This document shows positions 1-11,477 of a stretch of 64,000 nt of DNA, in pieces; position 1 is the first letter of the stretch, and each line of letters opens with the position of its first letter. The stretch covers positions 118,333,547-118,397,546 of the forward strand of contig CM051455.1 of assembly GCA_028274465.1 (NCBI GenBank). The letters are read 5' to 3'. The notes beneath the pieces were generated by a model, which saw only the letters and a list, made by a program, of their open reading frames with translations, made no database searches and was not told the origin of the DNA. The DNA is from Plantago ovata. Lineage: Eukaryota > Streptophyta > Magnoliopsida > Lamiales > Plantaginaceae. The position numbers and the translations under genes were made by a program.

Positions 1-834
1 CGCCCGGGACGTGGGGCGAATCGCCCCACACCAGGCGAATCGCCTGGTGTGTGGGGCCCTTCGCCCCACACAATTCGAATGCCTATATATAGTTGCTCAG
101 TTTTCTCCGTTTTTCATACTTTTCCAGACCTTTTCTCTCACCTTTCTCAGTAGTTTTAGGTAGGAATTCCCCAGAGCCTGTTCTGGGGTTCTTAGCTTAG
201 GAGGTACTTTTTTTAGCAGTTTGGAGCTTGTAAGATCGCGATTGTTCGGAGATTGACAACCTTCGGTAACATTGTATCTTATAGTTTTTCTACTTATATT
301 TATATATCTTTCATCATGTTTTCATTCATTCGTGGTATGATTTATGTTGATTGCATGACAACTATGAGTAGCTAAACTTCTCGTTGGTGATAGTATGTGA
401 TTTCTTAGCGAAGGGTTAATAATTATGCTAATGGCTATATCGCGCATTATACTCTGAGTTATTGCTTTATTTCTTTGATCAATGTAAATCTATATCTTCG
501 TAGTGTTGAATAATTACGGAACACAACTGGACAATTCATTGATCAAAGATCTCCATGCAAAACCGAGGAATTTACGCATGATTATTAACCTGCTATGCTT
601 TGAATGACCATATTATCACCAATCTCCATTATCTGTTAAGAAAAACCTTTTCTAAGTCGTCTGTTGATTTTATATTCTTAAGTTAGATTAGATAAAGCTA
701 GTTATAGTCCTTAGAGATCGACACTCGAGGTTATTCTACTGCTACACTACGGTTTTCGTTGTAGTTGTGAATTGCCTTTGGCTAAATACAAATTTATTTG
801 ATTACTTGGAACCCGACATTCCAACGTTTCATCA
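1..834 (+). mobile_element. Athila-like LTR, right-hand part (runs off the window start)
   Basis: This matches the LTRs of the complete Athila-like element at 10043-18239 from the GC-rich palindrome cluster through the TATA box to the terminal CA. It ends in TTTCATCA at 834, matching the family's inverted end TGATGAA...TTCATCA. The next bases, GTATG, are the expected target duplication, because the sequence continues in the reverse transcriptase of a SIRE-like element. The left part and any internal region lie outside the window, so a solo LTR and the 3' LTR of a full element cannot be told apart. The family is known to be Ty3/gypsy. Confidence 0.85.
11..92 (+). promoter_or_regulatory. Palindrome cluster and TATA box in the Athila-like U3
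   Basis: Three adjoining perfect hairpins lie at 11-29 (8 bp arms, loop AAT), 28-50 (10 bp arms, loop AAT) and 49-71 (9 bp arms, loop CCTTC). Neighbouring arms overlap by two bases, so alternative foldings compete. A TATATATAG box follows at about 84-92. The same arrangement, with other stems, recurs in the other LTR copies of the family. Confidence 0.8.
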
Positions 835-1895
835 GTATGATACCTTAGGTAAGTTCTTGCTGGACAATGGTTTCAAGAAAGGTGAAGTTGAGAAAACTTT
901 ATTTACCATGAACCATGATGGTAAAATACTCTTGGTCCAGATTTATGTGGATGACATAATATTTGGATCTAAGGACAAGCAACTTTGTGATGATTTTGCC
1001 AAACTCATGAGAAACAAGTTTGAAATGAGTATGATGGGTAAATTGAATTATTTCCTAGGATTGCAAGTCAAGCAACTCAAAGATGGAATATTCTTAAATC
1101 AAGCAAAGTATGCAAAGGAAATGCTCATAAAGTTCAGGATCAAAGAGGAAAAAAAAACCTGGAAAGATCCCTATGAGTGTTGGTACCAAATTGGGCTATA
1201 CTAAACAAGATAAGAGTGTTGATGAACACAAGTATAGGAAGCTCATTGGTTCTTTGTTGTATTTAACAACAAGTAGACCTGACATTCAGTATGTTGTTTT
1301 TGTGTGTGCTAGATTCCAATCTGATCCAAGAGAATCACACTACAAAAAGGCACTTAAGATACTGAAATATATCAAAGGTACAGTTCATGTTGGATTATGG
1401 TATCCTAAAGATTTTGGATTGGAATTGGTTGGTTATTCTGATGCTAATCATGGAGGATCAACTCTTGATAGAAAAAGTACTTCTAGAACTTGTCAGTTTC
1501 TATGTACTAGATTAATATCATGGTTCAGCAAGAAGCAAACCTGTGTTGCCAATTCATCTATTGAATCTAAGTACATTGCGGCTGGTTGTTGCACAGCTCA
1601 AATCCTATGGATTCAGCAACAATTAAGAGATTATGGTATTTCTGCAAAGAAAACACCAATCTTTTGTGATAATACAATTGCTATTGCTATCACGCCAAAT
1701 CCTAAGTTCCACTCAAGGACAAAGCACATTGATATTAGACATCATTTCATTAGAGATCATGTGGAAAAAGGAGACATTGAGGTTGTGAAAGTAGGTATTG
1801 ATGATCAACTTGCTGACATCTTTACCAAGCCCCTACCAGATAATAGGTTCGCAATGCTTAGGTATAACCTTGGATTGATTGAACTACCTCAATAG
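835..1895 (+). pseudogene. pol: SIRE-like pol remnant: end of reverse transcriptase plus RNase H
   Basis: The remnant begins within the reverse transcriptase, carries the catalytic YVDD box in the context [13 protein letters not shown], and continues through the connection and RNase H ([17 protein letters not shown]) to the end LGLIELPQ. These words are typical of Copia pol of the SIRE/Maximus lineage. In life this polyprotein copies element RNA into DNA in cytoplasmic particles. It aligns with the minus-strand pol of copies D and E, which confirms the family. The upstream protease and integrase are not in the window. It is broken, with about one break besides the cut by the Athila-like LTR. 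Confidence 0.85.
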
Positions 1896-2868
1896 TAAGG
1901 GATACATTTGGTAGATTGCTGAAACAAGCATTCAGCAAGCCAAAGTATGCTTACATGTATAAAGTCCCTTCCATTGATTTCTTCTAAAAAGAAATGATAG
2001 CTCACTACATGATTCCTGAAACAGGCATTCGGCAAGTAATTCCTTCAAACCGGGTATTTGTTAGGAAACTTGATCACTTGCAAAGACGGGTACTCAGCAA
2101 AGAAAAAACTTTAAAGATTGCTGAAACTGGCATTCAGACAATCAAAGATACTGAAATAGGTATTCAAGTACCAAAAGAAAAACCTGAGACGGAAATCAAC
2201 AAAGAGGAAGAATACCTCTCGGATTTTACCTAAGGATATCTCAATATAAAAAGAATTTGCTGAGACGGGAAATCAGAAATGTCTTTTAACTCAAAGAAAT
2301 ATGAGATATTTGATTAAGGGGGAATTTTCAGCAAATACAAGGCTTGTTACCTAAAAAGGTAAGTGCCAAAGTCAAATTGATTAAAATCGCTGAAAAGATT
2401 CTCATTTACTTCAGCAAGCAATTAGCGTTGGAGTAAAAAGGATCAAATCTCGTGAATCAAGGTAAAATCAATTTGTGACGTTAATCGTGGCACAGAGAAA
2501 CTCGATGTTAATCATGACATGAAATACAATCGTGTCCATTGATTTTAAAGGAGTTTTTTGATCCAACGGTTGATATTACAAAGAGAAAGTATGCTCTGAC
2601 GGTTTTTGTTAGTGGACCACTATGCATTTAATGCAAAGGCTCCACTAACACAGATGAACCTCTGTTTTACCCTTGCTGAGAACTCAAAACCATTGAGCTT
2701 CTCACACAACAGAGACATTATATAAACAATAGAGAAAGACAAAATTCTTTAACTCACATTTCCTTTCTTTGCAAATTCTCTAGCATGTGCTCTGAATTCA
2801 CTGTACCTCCGGTCAAAAAAAAAAAGAAAAACTCTCTTTTTCGTACAACCCCCCCTACTATATAAAAG
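1896..2868 (+). promoter_or_regulatory. Pol/ORF2 spacer of copy C: hairpin array, polypurine tract, TATA box
   Basis: This 970 bp stretch lacks a gene but is conserved in copies D and E. It starts with a run of short hairpins whose arms are variants of TTGCTGAA/TTCAGCAA around a heptamer loop such as ACAAGCA or ACTGGCA (for example 1916-1938). Then comes a polypurine tract, AAGGGGGAA, at 2316-2324, and a TATATAAA box at 2719-2726 about 150 bases before the start of the extra ORF. The tract and the TATA box also occur at matching places in D and E. The layout resembles a polypurine tract followed by U3, placed inside the element. Confidence 0.7.
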
Positions 2869-5800
2869 ATGGCTCCTAAGACACAATCATCTAAGACCTC
2901 TAAGTCATCTAAGGAAGATAGTGCTGGAAAAAGCACTACTCCGGTTGAAATTCCGGCAACCAACACAGTGAAAGTTGTGTTGAAAAGTGAGCATGTTGGA
3001 GACAATGGAGGCGTTGAACTTGATTAATCAACAAGGCCTTCTTTTCTTCATTACTGCTCGCACTAAGAAAGTGAGCATGTTGGACACAATGGATTTCAAC
3101 AATAATGCAGAAATCCAAACCCTTAGCGACGGACAAGGAGTCACTGAAAAAGTGATTTCTACCTCAGTTCAAGGTGTGCAAATCATCTTGAAATGGAATT
3201 ATTTAGCAAACATCTTTCATATTCCAACTACTGGAACTCAAGATGACATCACTGCCACTGATGAAGAATTTGAAGCCTTCTACAGTGATGTCAGAAATGA
3301 AAGAATGAAGAAAGAAGAGATTGCTCCCGTGATTTGGACAAAGCACGTAAAGAGGAAGCATCTCTGCCATTCGCTTGGTCTGGTAGCTATGCTACTAATC
3401 AAAGTCTTAGACTCCCAAGTTGGAGGAATTGACCAAGTTGGCTTGAGAAGGTGGCCATTGCTGATGCATATCCATTAGAATAAAACTGAGCTCAACTGGG
3501 CTAAGTACATTTTCAACAGACTTGTTGATTGTGTTACTAAGTTCAAGGTAAAGGGTGAAGACAATACAGTCTCACCTACTTTTCCAGTGATGTATGGATT
3601 GAAAATATGCTACATCCTTGAACACTTTAGGATTCAGCTAAGAAACCCATTGCCGATTAAGAAATCAGTATGCAATGTGGGAAGAGCCTTCTACAAGCAG
3701 AATGGACCTAAGATTGCTGACAAGAAGTCAAACAAGACAACAGCTGCAGATGTTGCAAATATTGGTCATCAAGATAGGTATCCAACAGCTGCAAATGTTG
3801 CTAAGACTGATAATCAATCCATGAATGCAACAACTGCAGATGTTGATCAACAAGGTAAGTGTACAACAGATGCAAATGTTGCTGAGAATGCAACAGCTGC
3901 AAATGTTGCTGCTGAATCCACTGCGGTTGCTGAAACTATTGCACCCAGTGAGAAATCTAAGAAGAAAAAGAGGAAAGCTGATGATGACACTCAAACTGCA
4001 GCGTCATCAGCTGATCCTATTCCCAAGAAGAAACGGACAATGACTTACCCAAGAAAGAAAACAACGGCACGTAAGTCCTTTCCAATTGTCCATGATTTAT
4101 CAGATGATGCTCCAGTGGTTGCTGAAACGCAAGCCACTGTAGTAGATGTTGTTGAAGTGTTTGCAGAAGCCTTCAACAATCAACCTAACGTTGATACATC
4201 TGCTGATACAAGACCACATGGAAGTGGAAATGAAATTCCTGCCCAAGTCCGTGATATCTACATTGTAGATAATCTTGATGACAACACTTTGGAACTAGCA
4301 AGTGATATTGCTGCAGACTTGAGAAGAGCGGCACTTGCTGACAATGTTCCTAAAGAGATAGTTGTCGAACAAGCAACTAATCCGGTCCCAGAAATTGTTG
4401 AAGCTGCAATTGCTGAAGAACAACTTACTGAGACTGCAATGGTTCAAGTCCCAGAGGTTGCTGAAACACAACAAGAGACAGTATTTGACGACGCATCTCA
4501 AGATGCTGAGAATATTAGACCTAGTTCACCTTTGACCTCTATTGACAAAGTTCAACTGGTGCTGACTGACCTAAGCCAGCAAATGGACTTGGAGATTGAA
4601 GACAACTCCAACAAATCAGTAGACATGTTCATGACAAGTAGTGAACTAAAAGGTCAAGATATCTCTGCTCAACTTGTCATTTCAGAGACAAGGGAGATTG
4701 CTGAATCTACACAGCCTTCTCAACTAGAGCAAGAAAAGAAGTCTGCTGAAGAACAAGTCCCAGATAATGAAGCTGCTATCATTAGGACTGAGTCACCACC
4801 TGCCCTTCTTCAGTAGGTAGTTAACTCAGATATAAGAAAAACTTCACTATCTGAAACTTTATCTTTTGCTGATATAATTGTTTCCTTACAGACTTCTCAA
4901 GATACTAGTAAGAAGATTGCTGAAACTTCTGCACCAGAATCCACAACTCCTGTTCAGCAGGTAGATAAAATTTTTTGTAAATATACTAAGTTTGAAAACT
5001 TAGTACTTGTATCTAATATAAAGTTATTTCAGGATGAACAATTCAAGGATGCTGCCCAAGCTCCTAAAGCAATGGAAATAGTACCAGCACAACTTGGTGT
5101 GCAACATGAGCTTGCTGAACATCAGCAGGTAAATCATGTTACAGTTTAAGACTCTAAAACTATTTTCCAAAACCTTCATGAACTTAACTTTATTCCTTTT
5201 CTGGCTCAAAAGGAGACCACTGAAGTAGTTCACATCACTGAAGATCTTGAAGTTAGTTCAGAAGAACTCTACTCAAACTTCAAAAAGAATACCTTGACCA
5301 GAGTTGCTAAGTCTGTCAGCAACTGGCAACGGTACAGAAAGATGGATTTTTCTGATCTTCACCTTCATCTGTCCACTGAGAAAGAGAGAATCTCTTTACT
5401 GAGACTCGAGACATTTGTACACTCAATACTTCCAGGAGAGCTTACATATTCTTAGCTAATGAGCTCAAGTCTGATTGCTCTAATCAGAGAAAATATGAAA
5501 GCAAAATTCAAGAGTGCCTCTCCAGCTGAACAAGCTGTGATGCTCAAGGGTTCCTTTGTACCCGTGGTGGCTGATCCCCACAAAATCAATGAAGAAGAGG
5601 AAGTTACACGTGCTTCTATCTACAAACATCTCGAGTTAGTCATACTAACGGACGATGATGAAGAAGAAGAGGATGAAAATATCCCAAACGATACCAGTGA
5701 TGATGATGAAGGAAAAGGTTCTAAGGACAACAAGGACGATGATGATGTTAATCAAGGTCCTAGTCTTGATGCTGGTGTAGTTAAACTAACAGTTGCTGAA

Positions 5801-6318
5801 ACTGAAAAGCAAAACACTGAGAATCAGCAAGCTGACCAAACTCACAGTCAGCATCAAGAATCCACTCCTGCTCCTGCTGAGACAAGTACTCAAGCAACTG
5901 AACAAGTTGCTGAAACTGAAGAGGAGTACGCCAGAAAGCGTGCTGAAATGCACTTAGGCAAACCTAAGCTTTCTGCTGCCGAGTTAGCATTACTCGAAGC
6001 CAAGGTCTCTGATCCAAACCTTGAAGATGAAGAAATGGATGAAGATTATAAAAGAGAACTTCAAAATAGTCTACAGATTCATGCTAGACATACGCAGAAT
6101 CTAGACATTGCTCAATCTTCAGGAGTGAACAACACGGAAGTCTCCTCCCTTCCACTTACTACTGGTGAAACTCCAGTTGTTGAGTCAAAAGAGTTACCCT
6201 CAGCAACCACTCAACCACAAGTGTCTGAAGCTAAAGATTTGGGAACCAAGGTTGCTGGCCTTGACGAATTTGATGACGAAGAAGATCTCTCTAATTTCTC
6301 AGCAAATGAAGAAGAATG
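2869..6318 (+). pseudogene. SIRE-like extra ORF (ORF2, env-like position), first part
   Basis: A long extra reading frame lies downstream of pol, the position where SIRE/Maximus elements carry an envelope-like ORF. The start MAPKTQSSK is matched by MAPKRQSSK in copy E. Next comes a conserved globular block (HVKRKHLCHSLGL, GLKICYILEH, NPLPIKKSVCNVGRAFYKQN), then a long tail rich in V, A, E, T and Q with repeated VAET words, then an acidic stretch of D and E. GT...AG-bounded interruptions between conserved blocks look intron-like. I cannot assign a function; the globular block may belong to a plant transposon-associated domain. No convincing transmembrane segment was seen. It is broken, with several breaks, and is split by the Angela-like element. 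Confidence 0.65.
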
Positions 6319-8394
6319 TGATAGTGTATATATCCTAGAGACTGTCTTTATTAAGGGCATACAACCCTTATTAAGGGGATATATGTACTATTACACAGGT
6401 CAACATAATATAATATATGTTTGTTTGTTTGACTATTGAGTATCGCTTCATATTTATATTACACCAGGCATACAGCAAGTCATATCTCTATTCCTGTCTG
6501 TATTGATAGCAAACATGTCCCCTCGGATAGATGAACGATCACACAGATAGTGGGAGCTATGTGAGTTATCATCTATCCCAAACTCTCCCTAGTCGAGGTT
6601 CATCTCGGATGTGGGGGTCTGAATGAACCAGGTGAGACTAGTATGCGTGGAGGTTATACTTGTTAGAGAAAGTGTGAGCCGATCCCACGGCCACGGAACG
6701 GATTGTTGGACAATCAAGAAACGTTCCCATAACTCCGCATAGTTGTTCGAAGGATGATTACCGAACAATGGAAGTACCCACCGGAAACTCCCATCGATGT
6801 ATACTCTACACCGAAGTCCTTTATCATCACAGTTGTTGCTCCATATCCTTGGTGGACCCGTCAATGTCAGCTCTGAATAAGCAGTTGACCCAAGACACGA
6901 TCCAATATTATGGCTACATACAAATGGGGATGATAAGTGATTCTGTGAAGGATTCATCTCTCTTGTGTAGCACAGGAGAGCACTGCTCATAGTCGTTCAT
7001 AGTTGTGATTGGTCAAAACGCTGGCCAGCGTATCAATATTATTATGATAGTCATAATAGATATTGGATTCACCAAGCAACTCACTGAAGACGCCCGTGGA
7101 TGTATTATTGGGATAGACACTTCATCGATCCTAGATGCATTCGAGTCAGTCAGATGAAGGGACGTTACCATTGCCGCGTTGAGCGCAACAGACTTCACAA
7201 CGAAAGGGTTTGCTTTGAGAAACATCTCAACCGTCCTCATGTATTAATATTGCAAATGGAACCGTCTAGGAATTCCATGTTCCCTAGTGTAGCACTTGCT
7301 TAATACAATGAGGCCCTATGGGTCACACTATGTGGTGATTCAGCTTATCCGAATATCCTTGAAGATGGAATCGCAATTAATTTAGAACTAATTGTGATTG
7401 ATGAATGATAATTGATTTGGAATTAATTATAATTATTTGTGGCTCAATTAATAATTTGGAATTATTAATTGAATTGACTGATTAATTGTATTTTATGTAA
7501 ATACAATTAAAGATTATATTTTAGAAATATAATAGAAGTTTGATTTGAAAGGATATGTTAATTTAGAATTAATATATGCACATGGGAAAAATCTACTTGG
7601 AGTTTGAATTGCCTTAGAATTATAAGTGGGTCCCGAAATCGGAACCCACCTAATCCCCTTGTATAGCCGCGCGACCAGTAGTAGTATGGGGAGGAGTTCG
7701 ACTCCTTCCCATATTAGAAGTCAAGGGATAAGTTAGATTTTCCGGATTGAGTTTTAATTTGATTGGGAATGAATCTAGACTTAAATTGGTTTCCTTGTGC
7801 AATAAGAATTTGATTCTTATTCCTTTATGAAGTCTAATTGATTCTTCTTTAGGCTTCTATTGACTACTATATATAGTAGACTATTAGAGAGCTTTTTGAC
7901 ATGGTTAATTGCAGATCATTCTGATTAACCGAATTCTTATTGAATTATTCTACCAGTTTTATTAGAGAAAATAAAAGCTCTCCTCCCCTACACCTCTAGC
8001 CGCGCGCGCCACCTTCCAACCGGAGGAAAATTGCCGCCCCATCTTCTTGGCCACATAAAGAATATCCTAGCATTCTTTCCGATAAGCTGTTCATCCGTGG
8101 ATACCAAGGTTGAGGTTCAAAGAGCTGGAAACTAACTTTTATTGTCTTGCAGATAATCAAAGTATTGTAGATATCTTCGACTTCGACGAAGGAGAAGATT
8201 CACCGGACTGTTACGAAGACTTCATCGATTGGCATATCGATTCAATACCTATTGTTGCTTTTGGAGTATTGTAAGTCTTCTGATTAATATGTTTATTATA
8301 TAGTTATATACATGATCAATTAACCTGCATGTTAAGAAAATTTTTGAAATTCCGTTGCGTACCCTAGGGGTAACTCGGACCATATTTTCTTACA
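6319..8394 (+). repeat. 5' LTR of Angela-like element B
   Basis: The LTR starts TGATAGTGTATAT and ends TTTTCTTACA. It holds an AT-rich U3 hairpin array (about 7374-7577) and a TATA box inside the perfect 16 bp palindrome CTACTATATATAGTAG (7864-7879). It is about 59 bp shorter than the 3' LTR and otherwise nearly identical. At about 2.1 kb it is long for a Copia LTR. Confidence 0.9.
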
Positions 8395-8395
8395 G

Positions 8396-8408
8396 TGGTA
8401 TCAGAGCC
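8396..8408 (+). other. Primer binding site, initiator tRNA-Met type
   Basis: TGGTATCAGAGCC lies one base after the 5' LTR end. This is the standard Copia primer site complementary to the 3' end of initiator methionine tRNA. Confidence 0.92.
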
Positions 8409-9350
8409 AGGTTAATTGATTATGTATATACGTATATATGTTATGTGATTATGTAGTTTATGTGAATGCAATTGATTCTATGATTAATTCGATTTTCGAA
8501 AGTCTTGTTTTTATATAAATTTAGAATTTACATTTTTCAAAAAAAAAAAATTATATATATATATGCCGCCTGCGTGACGCAGGCAGGCACCTGCGTGCCG
8601 TAGGCGCCCGAGCACCTGCGGTACGCACGCAGGCAGGGCCTGCGTGCCGCAGGCGCCCTAGGGGACGGGATTCGATCCCGTCCCCGTATATTATATATAT
8701 ATATTTATTTAATTTTTCGGGTGTGACCCAAAATCGAATTTTTGGAAATTTTGAGGATTGAATTTTATATTTTGAATATAAATATGATTTAATTGTAATT
8801 ATTATTAACCAGAGGGGTTAAATTTAATTAGTATTAAGTTAAGGGGCTTATTTGTGATTTATCAATTTATTGTTTATTACAAGTAGTCTTTCTACTTTTC
8901 ATTTTAAATTTAACAACTCCAAGGTTTCAAAAATTACAATTGAGTCTTTCGGGTTTTCAAAAATTGCTACCTGGTCAATAGAATTTTCGATTTTTCAATC
9001 TAGTCCAAATTTTCAATTTTTCATAGAGATTATAGGTATGGGATTATAATTTTCATAATGAAATTATGAAGTCATTTGGCATCCACATAGGCTACTACTT
9101 GTTTGTTTGCTCGATATGCTATTGTTTGACAATGCATGTTTAAATACCATGTCTTTTACTTTCCGTTCGACCGCTATGCATGCGAGGGTAGGCGGAGCCC
9201 TCTTATTTGTCGGACCGCATATTTTTATGTATGGGTAGGCGGCGCCCATTATGTGCTTGACCGCGTTTAGAACTAGAATGGATAGGCGGCATCCATTACG
9301 TGTAGACCGCTCATGCATGAAGGGTAGGCGGCGCCCTTATTTGTTTGTAG
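8409..9350 (+). promoter_or_regulatory. Structured leader of Angela-like element B
   Basis: No gene is seen here. After a poly(A) and TA-repeat stretch comes a GC-rich block at about 8565-8685 of GCCTGCGT...CGCAGGC inverted repeats. It closes with a perfect 11 bp hairpin at 8661-8685 (GGGGACGGGAT, loop TCG). A second block at 9169-9338 holds four 44-46 bp units, each with GACCGC followed by a hairpin with the loop AGGCGG plus A or C. The rest is AT-rich. This is where packaging and dimerisation signals of a retrotransposon RNA would be expected; that role is inferred. Confidence 0.75.
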
Positions 9351-10042
9351 ATGACTGATAACAAACCTCAAGCTACAAGCCCCAACCAATATAAGTGCAG
9401 AAATATGTATACGTATGTGTTTCTGAGATGCTTTCCATGGGGTGCTTTAATTCTGAACTTTCATTGCGTTTCCCTGTATTGGCGACCTCGTCTTGCAGAC
9501 TCGCAGTGATCGTGAGATTAGAGTAAGCCTATGGTTATAACTTACTGCATATTGTATCTAGCGACCTCGATAGGTACAATTCGTTTGGTGCTGAGGTACG
9601 AAAAGATTGAGTACGTCTTGGACGAGGCTATTCCCGTGTGTCCCGAGAATCAGACTGCCGATCAAGTTGCTGCTTTGAATCAAGTCAATAAGGCAAAGGC
9701 TGATAAGCATCAAGAGGATGCTAAATCCGCGCAGTGTATTATGCTGACGACAATGAGCAATGAGCTGCAGAGACAACATGAAAGCATGTTGCCGTATGAG
9801 ATGCTGAAGCATCTTGAGTCGCTCTTTAAGACGACAGCCAGAAGTGTTGAATTTTATTTGATCAAAGAGATACACAGATGCAAGCTCAATGAAGGAGGGA
9901 ACATGTCTGAACATGTTCTCAAGATGATTGGTTTCTTTGAGAAGCTTGCCGATGCCGGTGTCAAGCTGGAGAATAAGATCATGGTGGTCTTTGTCCTTCA
10001 ATCATTGCCGAGTTCGTATTCGCAGTTCATCATTAACTACAC
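9351..10042 (+). pseudogene. gag: gag of Angela-like element B, part before the nested insertion
   Basis: From the ATG at 9351 (MTDNKPQA) the sequence passes through a variable stretch into a typical Copia gag domain: EKIEYVLDEAIP, HESMLPYEMLKHLESLF, GGNMSEHVLKMIGFFEKLADAG, VFVLQSLPSSYSQFI. Gag forms the particle shell that packages element RNA. The domain stops at 10042, where the Athila-like element begins, and the family sequence resumes just beyond 18239. The stretch between the start codon and the gag domain has intron-like features, which I could not resolve. It is broken, with about one or two breaks besides the insertion. Confidence 0.75.
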
Positions 10043-11307
10043 TGATGAATGTGTATTTTACACTTTCATTCGAGTCTTTTTCACCTATTTTAGCTATCCT
10101 CTATGTGAATTTAGCTATATTTTAGTACATTTTATTAGAATAGTGTCACGTTTCCCTTTAGATTTTATTTTACAGGTTTTGGTTGAAATTCGGAGATTAC
10201 CGGGCAATTATATTGAAGTCTACAAGGAATTGGTGTTCCAGAAGCCTATTTGGAGTATCTGAAGGTTTCCAGATAGGATTTGGAGTCTAGGGGCCGAATC
10301 TGGAGGTTAGAAGGCTACTAGAAGTCATAAACCGAGTCCGAAAAGGTGAAGAAATCCAAATCCGCGTCGAAAAACACGGAAATTCCGCGAAATATTGGGG
10401 GGGCGAACCGCCCCAGCCAGAGGCGAACGGCCCCAGAGAAAATTCGGGGCCAATATATAGAGCTCAAGTTTTTCTCCGAAAATCATATCTTTCCAAGCCT
10501 ACTTTCTCACCTCTCTCTATAGTTTTTGGTAGGAACTTCCCAGGGCCTGTCCTGGGAGTTCCGTAGATTAGGGGACACTTTTTCATAGCAGTTTGGAGCT
10601 CATAGGACCGCAATCATCCGGAGATTGACAACCTTCGGTAACTTTGTATCTTACAGTTTTAACTACTTATTTTATTTATCTTTCAATATGTTTTCTTCTA
10701 TGATTTCTATTGATTGCATGCCTATTATGAGTAGCTAAACTTATCGTTGGTGGTAGTATGTGAATTCTTAGCGAGGGAAGATAATCATGCTAATGGCTAT
10801 ATCGCGCATTATACTCCGTGTCATTGCTTTATTTCGTTGAACAGTTGCAACCTAAATTCTCGTATGTTGTATTGATTATTATGCACGCATGGACACTAGT
10901 CGACCATCAGACCAATTATCTTCGTAGTGTTGAATAATTACGGAACACATTCGGACAATCGTTGTTGACTATTCAGACCAAATTATCTTCGTAGTGCTTA
11001 ATACTTGCAACAGGACACAAGATTGATTCAAAGATCTCTATGCAAGACCGAGGAATTTATGCATGATTATCGACCCATTATGTTAAGAAGGACCATACTA
11101 TCACCAATCTCCATTATCTGCTTGAAACCCCCTTTTGCTTTCTATCTGCTGTTTTATATTCTTAATTAGATTTGATAAAGCTAGTATAGTCCTGAGAGAA
11201 CGACACTCGAGTCATTCTACTACTACACTACGGTTTTCGTTGTAGTTGTGGATTGCCTTTGGCTAATTACAAATTTATTTGATTGACGACTGACAAACGT
11301 CTCATCA
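10043..11307 (+). repeat. 5' LTR of Athila-like element A
   Basis: The LTR starts TGATGAATGTGTATTTTACAC and ends GTCTCATCA. The GC palindrome cluster lies at about 10399-10440, followed by an ATATATAG box at 10453-10460. It differs from the 3' LTR at about 20 positions by eye. Confidence 0.93.
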
Positions 11308-11310
11308 AAT

Positions 11311-11328
11311 TGGCGCCGCTGCCGGGGA
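11311..11328 (+). other. Primer binding site, tRNA-Asp type
   Basis: TGGCGCCGCTGCCGGGGA lies three bases after the LTR. It matches the complement of the plant tRNA-Asp 3' end with one difference. Asp priming is characteristic of the Athila lineage. Confidence 0.9.
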
Positions 11329-11477
11329 CTATACTCCTTTTTTTCTGTTTAATTTGTTTATATTTACAGCTTTAGATTCCTAATTCTATTAGTTTTAGTT
11401 TTCCTTTTTAATCTCTCTCTAATACTGCTTTCCTAGTTTGTTTCTAATTACCTTTCCTAGTCTGTTTCAGATTGTGT

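Larger units (their letters stand above)
835..6318 (+). mobile_element. SIRE-like Copia copy C, left part
   Basis: This is a plus-strand fossil holding the end of pol (reverse transcriptase and RNase H), a structured spacer and most of a long extra ORF. Its left side is cut by the Athila-like LTR at 1-834. Its right side is interrupted by the Angela-like insertion at 6319-24088, after which it resumes to about 25966. The parts align with minus-strand copies D (34055-42403) and E (47210-64000). It is broken, with roughly ten breaks over all coding parts. No LTR of this copy is visible, so its age cannot be read from LTRs; it is older than the Angela-like element inside it. Confidence 0.85.

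Noticed and set aside
2869-6318. SIRE-like ORF2 as an intact host gene.
   Set aside because: The same ORF follows pol in copy E with the same spacer, so it belongs to the element.
8661-8685. The GATTCGATCCC stretch resembles a tRNA T-arm or Pol III B box.
   Set aside because: No A box at suitable spacing and no cloverleaf around it; it is part of an 11 bp hairpin in a retrotransposon leader.
9169-9338. Regularly spaced hairpin units resembling a CRISPR array.
   Set aside because: Units differ in their stems, no spacer/repeat identity pattern or cas genes exist, and the setting is a plant retrotransposon leader.
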